Of a stretch of 6,241 bases of DNA, positions 6,020-6,241 are shown piece after piece. The stretch is from an uncultured Pseudomonadota bacterium (GTDB lineage: Bacteria > Pseudomonadota > Alphaproteobacteria > RF32 > CAG-239), in NCBI GenBank assembly GCA_902767055.1, contig CACXFX010000096.1, positions 1 through 6,241 of the forward strand, given 5' to 3'. Under the pieces are notes generated by a model. The model worked only from the letters and a program-made list of their open reading frames with translations. It had not been told where the DNA came from and searched no databases. The translations under genes and the position numbers were made by a program. Every line of letters starts with the position of its first letter. The first letter of the stretch is position 1.

Positions 6020-6047
6020 ATTTTATGCCGATATTCTTAAAATTCAA
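6020..6047 (-). promoter_or_regulatory. Predicted promoter of tolB
   Basis: On the minus strand, TTGAAT (complement of 6042-6047), a 16-base spacer and TAAAAT (complement of 6020-6025) precede tolB, with a start expected near 6013 and a leader of about 30 bases. A gene-specific promoter here fits the absence of tolA directly upstream. Confidence 0.55.
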
Positions 6048-6109
6048 TTAGCATTGCATAATTTTTTTGTTTTTAAAGGTAATTTTGTTTTGAAAGTATG
6101 AAAAAACTC

Positions 6110-6136
6110 TTGCAAAGCAAAAAAAATATGTTAAAT
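6110..6136 (+). promoter_or_regulatory. Predicted promoter of a rightward gene beyond the window
   Basis: TTGCAA (6110-6115) is followed after 15 bases by TTAAAT (6131-6136); with a 16-base spacer the -10 would be TAAATA. The -10 context GTTAAATnTA is the same as in the small-RNA promoter at 1441-1449. Transcription would begin near 6143 and run off the right edge, divergent from tolB. Confidence 0.45.
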
Positions 6137-6142
6137 ATAACC

Positions 6143-6241
6143 TTCGAATCGGCAATGGTGCCGGTTTATAACAATTAACACACACGCAGGCCTTTGCGTA
6201 CTTTCTCTTGATGAAGAGCAAAAGTTCGCTCCGGTGCTTTA
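6143..6241 (+). promoter_or_regulatory. Folded 5' leader (or start of a small RNA) running off the right edge
   Basis: Downstream of the rightward promoter no convincing coding start is seen before the window ends. The segment can form consecutive hairpins: GGCA/TGCC (6151-6162), ACGCA/TGCGT (6184-6199, loop GGCCTT) and a longer one, CTTT-CTCTT with AAGAG-AAAG (6201-6224, loop GATG, two-base bulge CA). GC content rises sharply compared with the A/T-rich promoter region just before it. A 7-codon ATG frame (6155-6178) lies within it but lacks a ribosome binding site. It could be a regulatory leader of the next gene or a non-coding RNA; the family is not recognised. Confidence 0.35.

Noticed and set aside
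6155..6178. Seven-codon leader peptide MVPVYNN
   Set aside because: No Shine-Dalgarno sequence and no run of regulatory codons; short ATG frames of this size are expected by chance.
6076..6241. Leftward open frames at the right edge that might be the end of tolA
   Set aside because: The frames are short, stop well before tolB, show no TolA-like features, and are better explained as antisense to the folded leader.

Overview
The window looks like an AT-leaning genome of the Alphaproteobacteria. The main evidence is the TolB sequence, whose last propeller blades ([33 protein letters not shown]) are alphaproteobacterial in style. The lineage is an inference from these protein motifs; no rRNA is present. 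A gut or host-associated lineage is possible but is not shown by the sequence.

Layout, left to right. A GC-rich hairpin at 61-94 terminates a rightward transcript entering from outside the window, and it doubles as the last codons of cca. cca (73-1338, minus) is the CCA-adding tRNA nucleotidyltransferase. Next comes a defence-like island. A predicted small structured RNA (about 1454-1540, plus) has its own promoter and terminator. Converging on it, and overlapping it by 29 bases, is an Abi/AbiF-type HEPN protein gene (1512-2183, minus) that is strikingly AT-rich and driven by a perfect TTGACA-N17-TATAAT promoter. Divergent from it is a 70-residue two-helix DUF378 membrane protein (2389-2601, plus). 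A shared bidirectional terminator (2602-2634) separates this from an M3-family zinc oligoendopeptidase (2636-4453, minus). A repeat-rich gap (4454-4650) holds the peptidase promoter, an operator-like inverted repeat and the very long tolB terminator. tolB (4651-5982, minus) is the periplasmic propeller of the Tol-Pal system. The right end (5983-6241) is a divergent promoter region leading to a rightward transcript with a folded leader whose gene lies beyond the window. No gene-free stretch exceeds 300 bases.

How the genes work together: cca, the peptidase and tolB are housekeeping functions, each apparently transcribed alone, with a promoter in front and terminators between several of them. 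The unit that stands out is the HEPN Abi protein plus the convergent small RNA: a putative RNase with the RNxxxH motif next to a compact multi-stem RNA, with the same 9-base -35 region (TTGACAAGT) in both promoters. This is the arrangement expected of an RNA-controlled toxin/abortive-infection module, and it is the best candidate here for an undescribed system. The promoters of cca, the small RNA, DUF378 and tolB all read as TTGnnn-N16-A/T-rich -10, which supports the transcription map.
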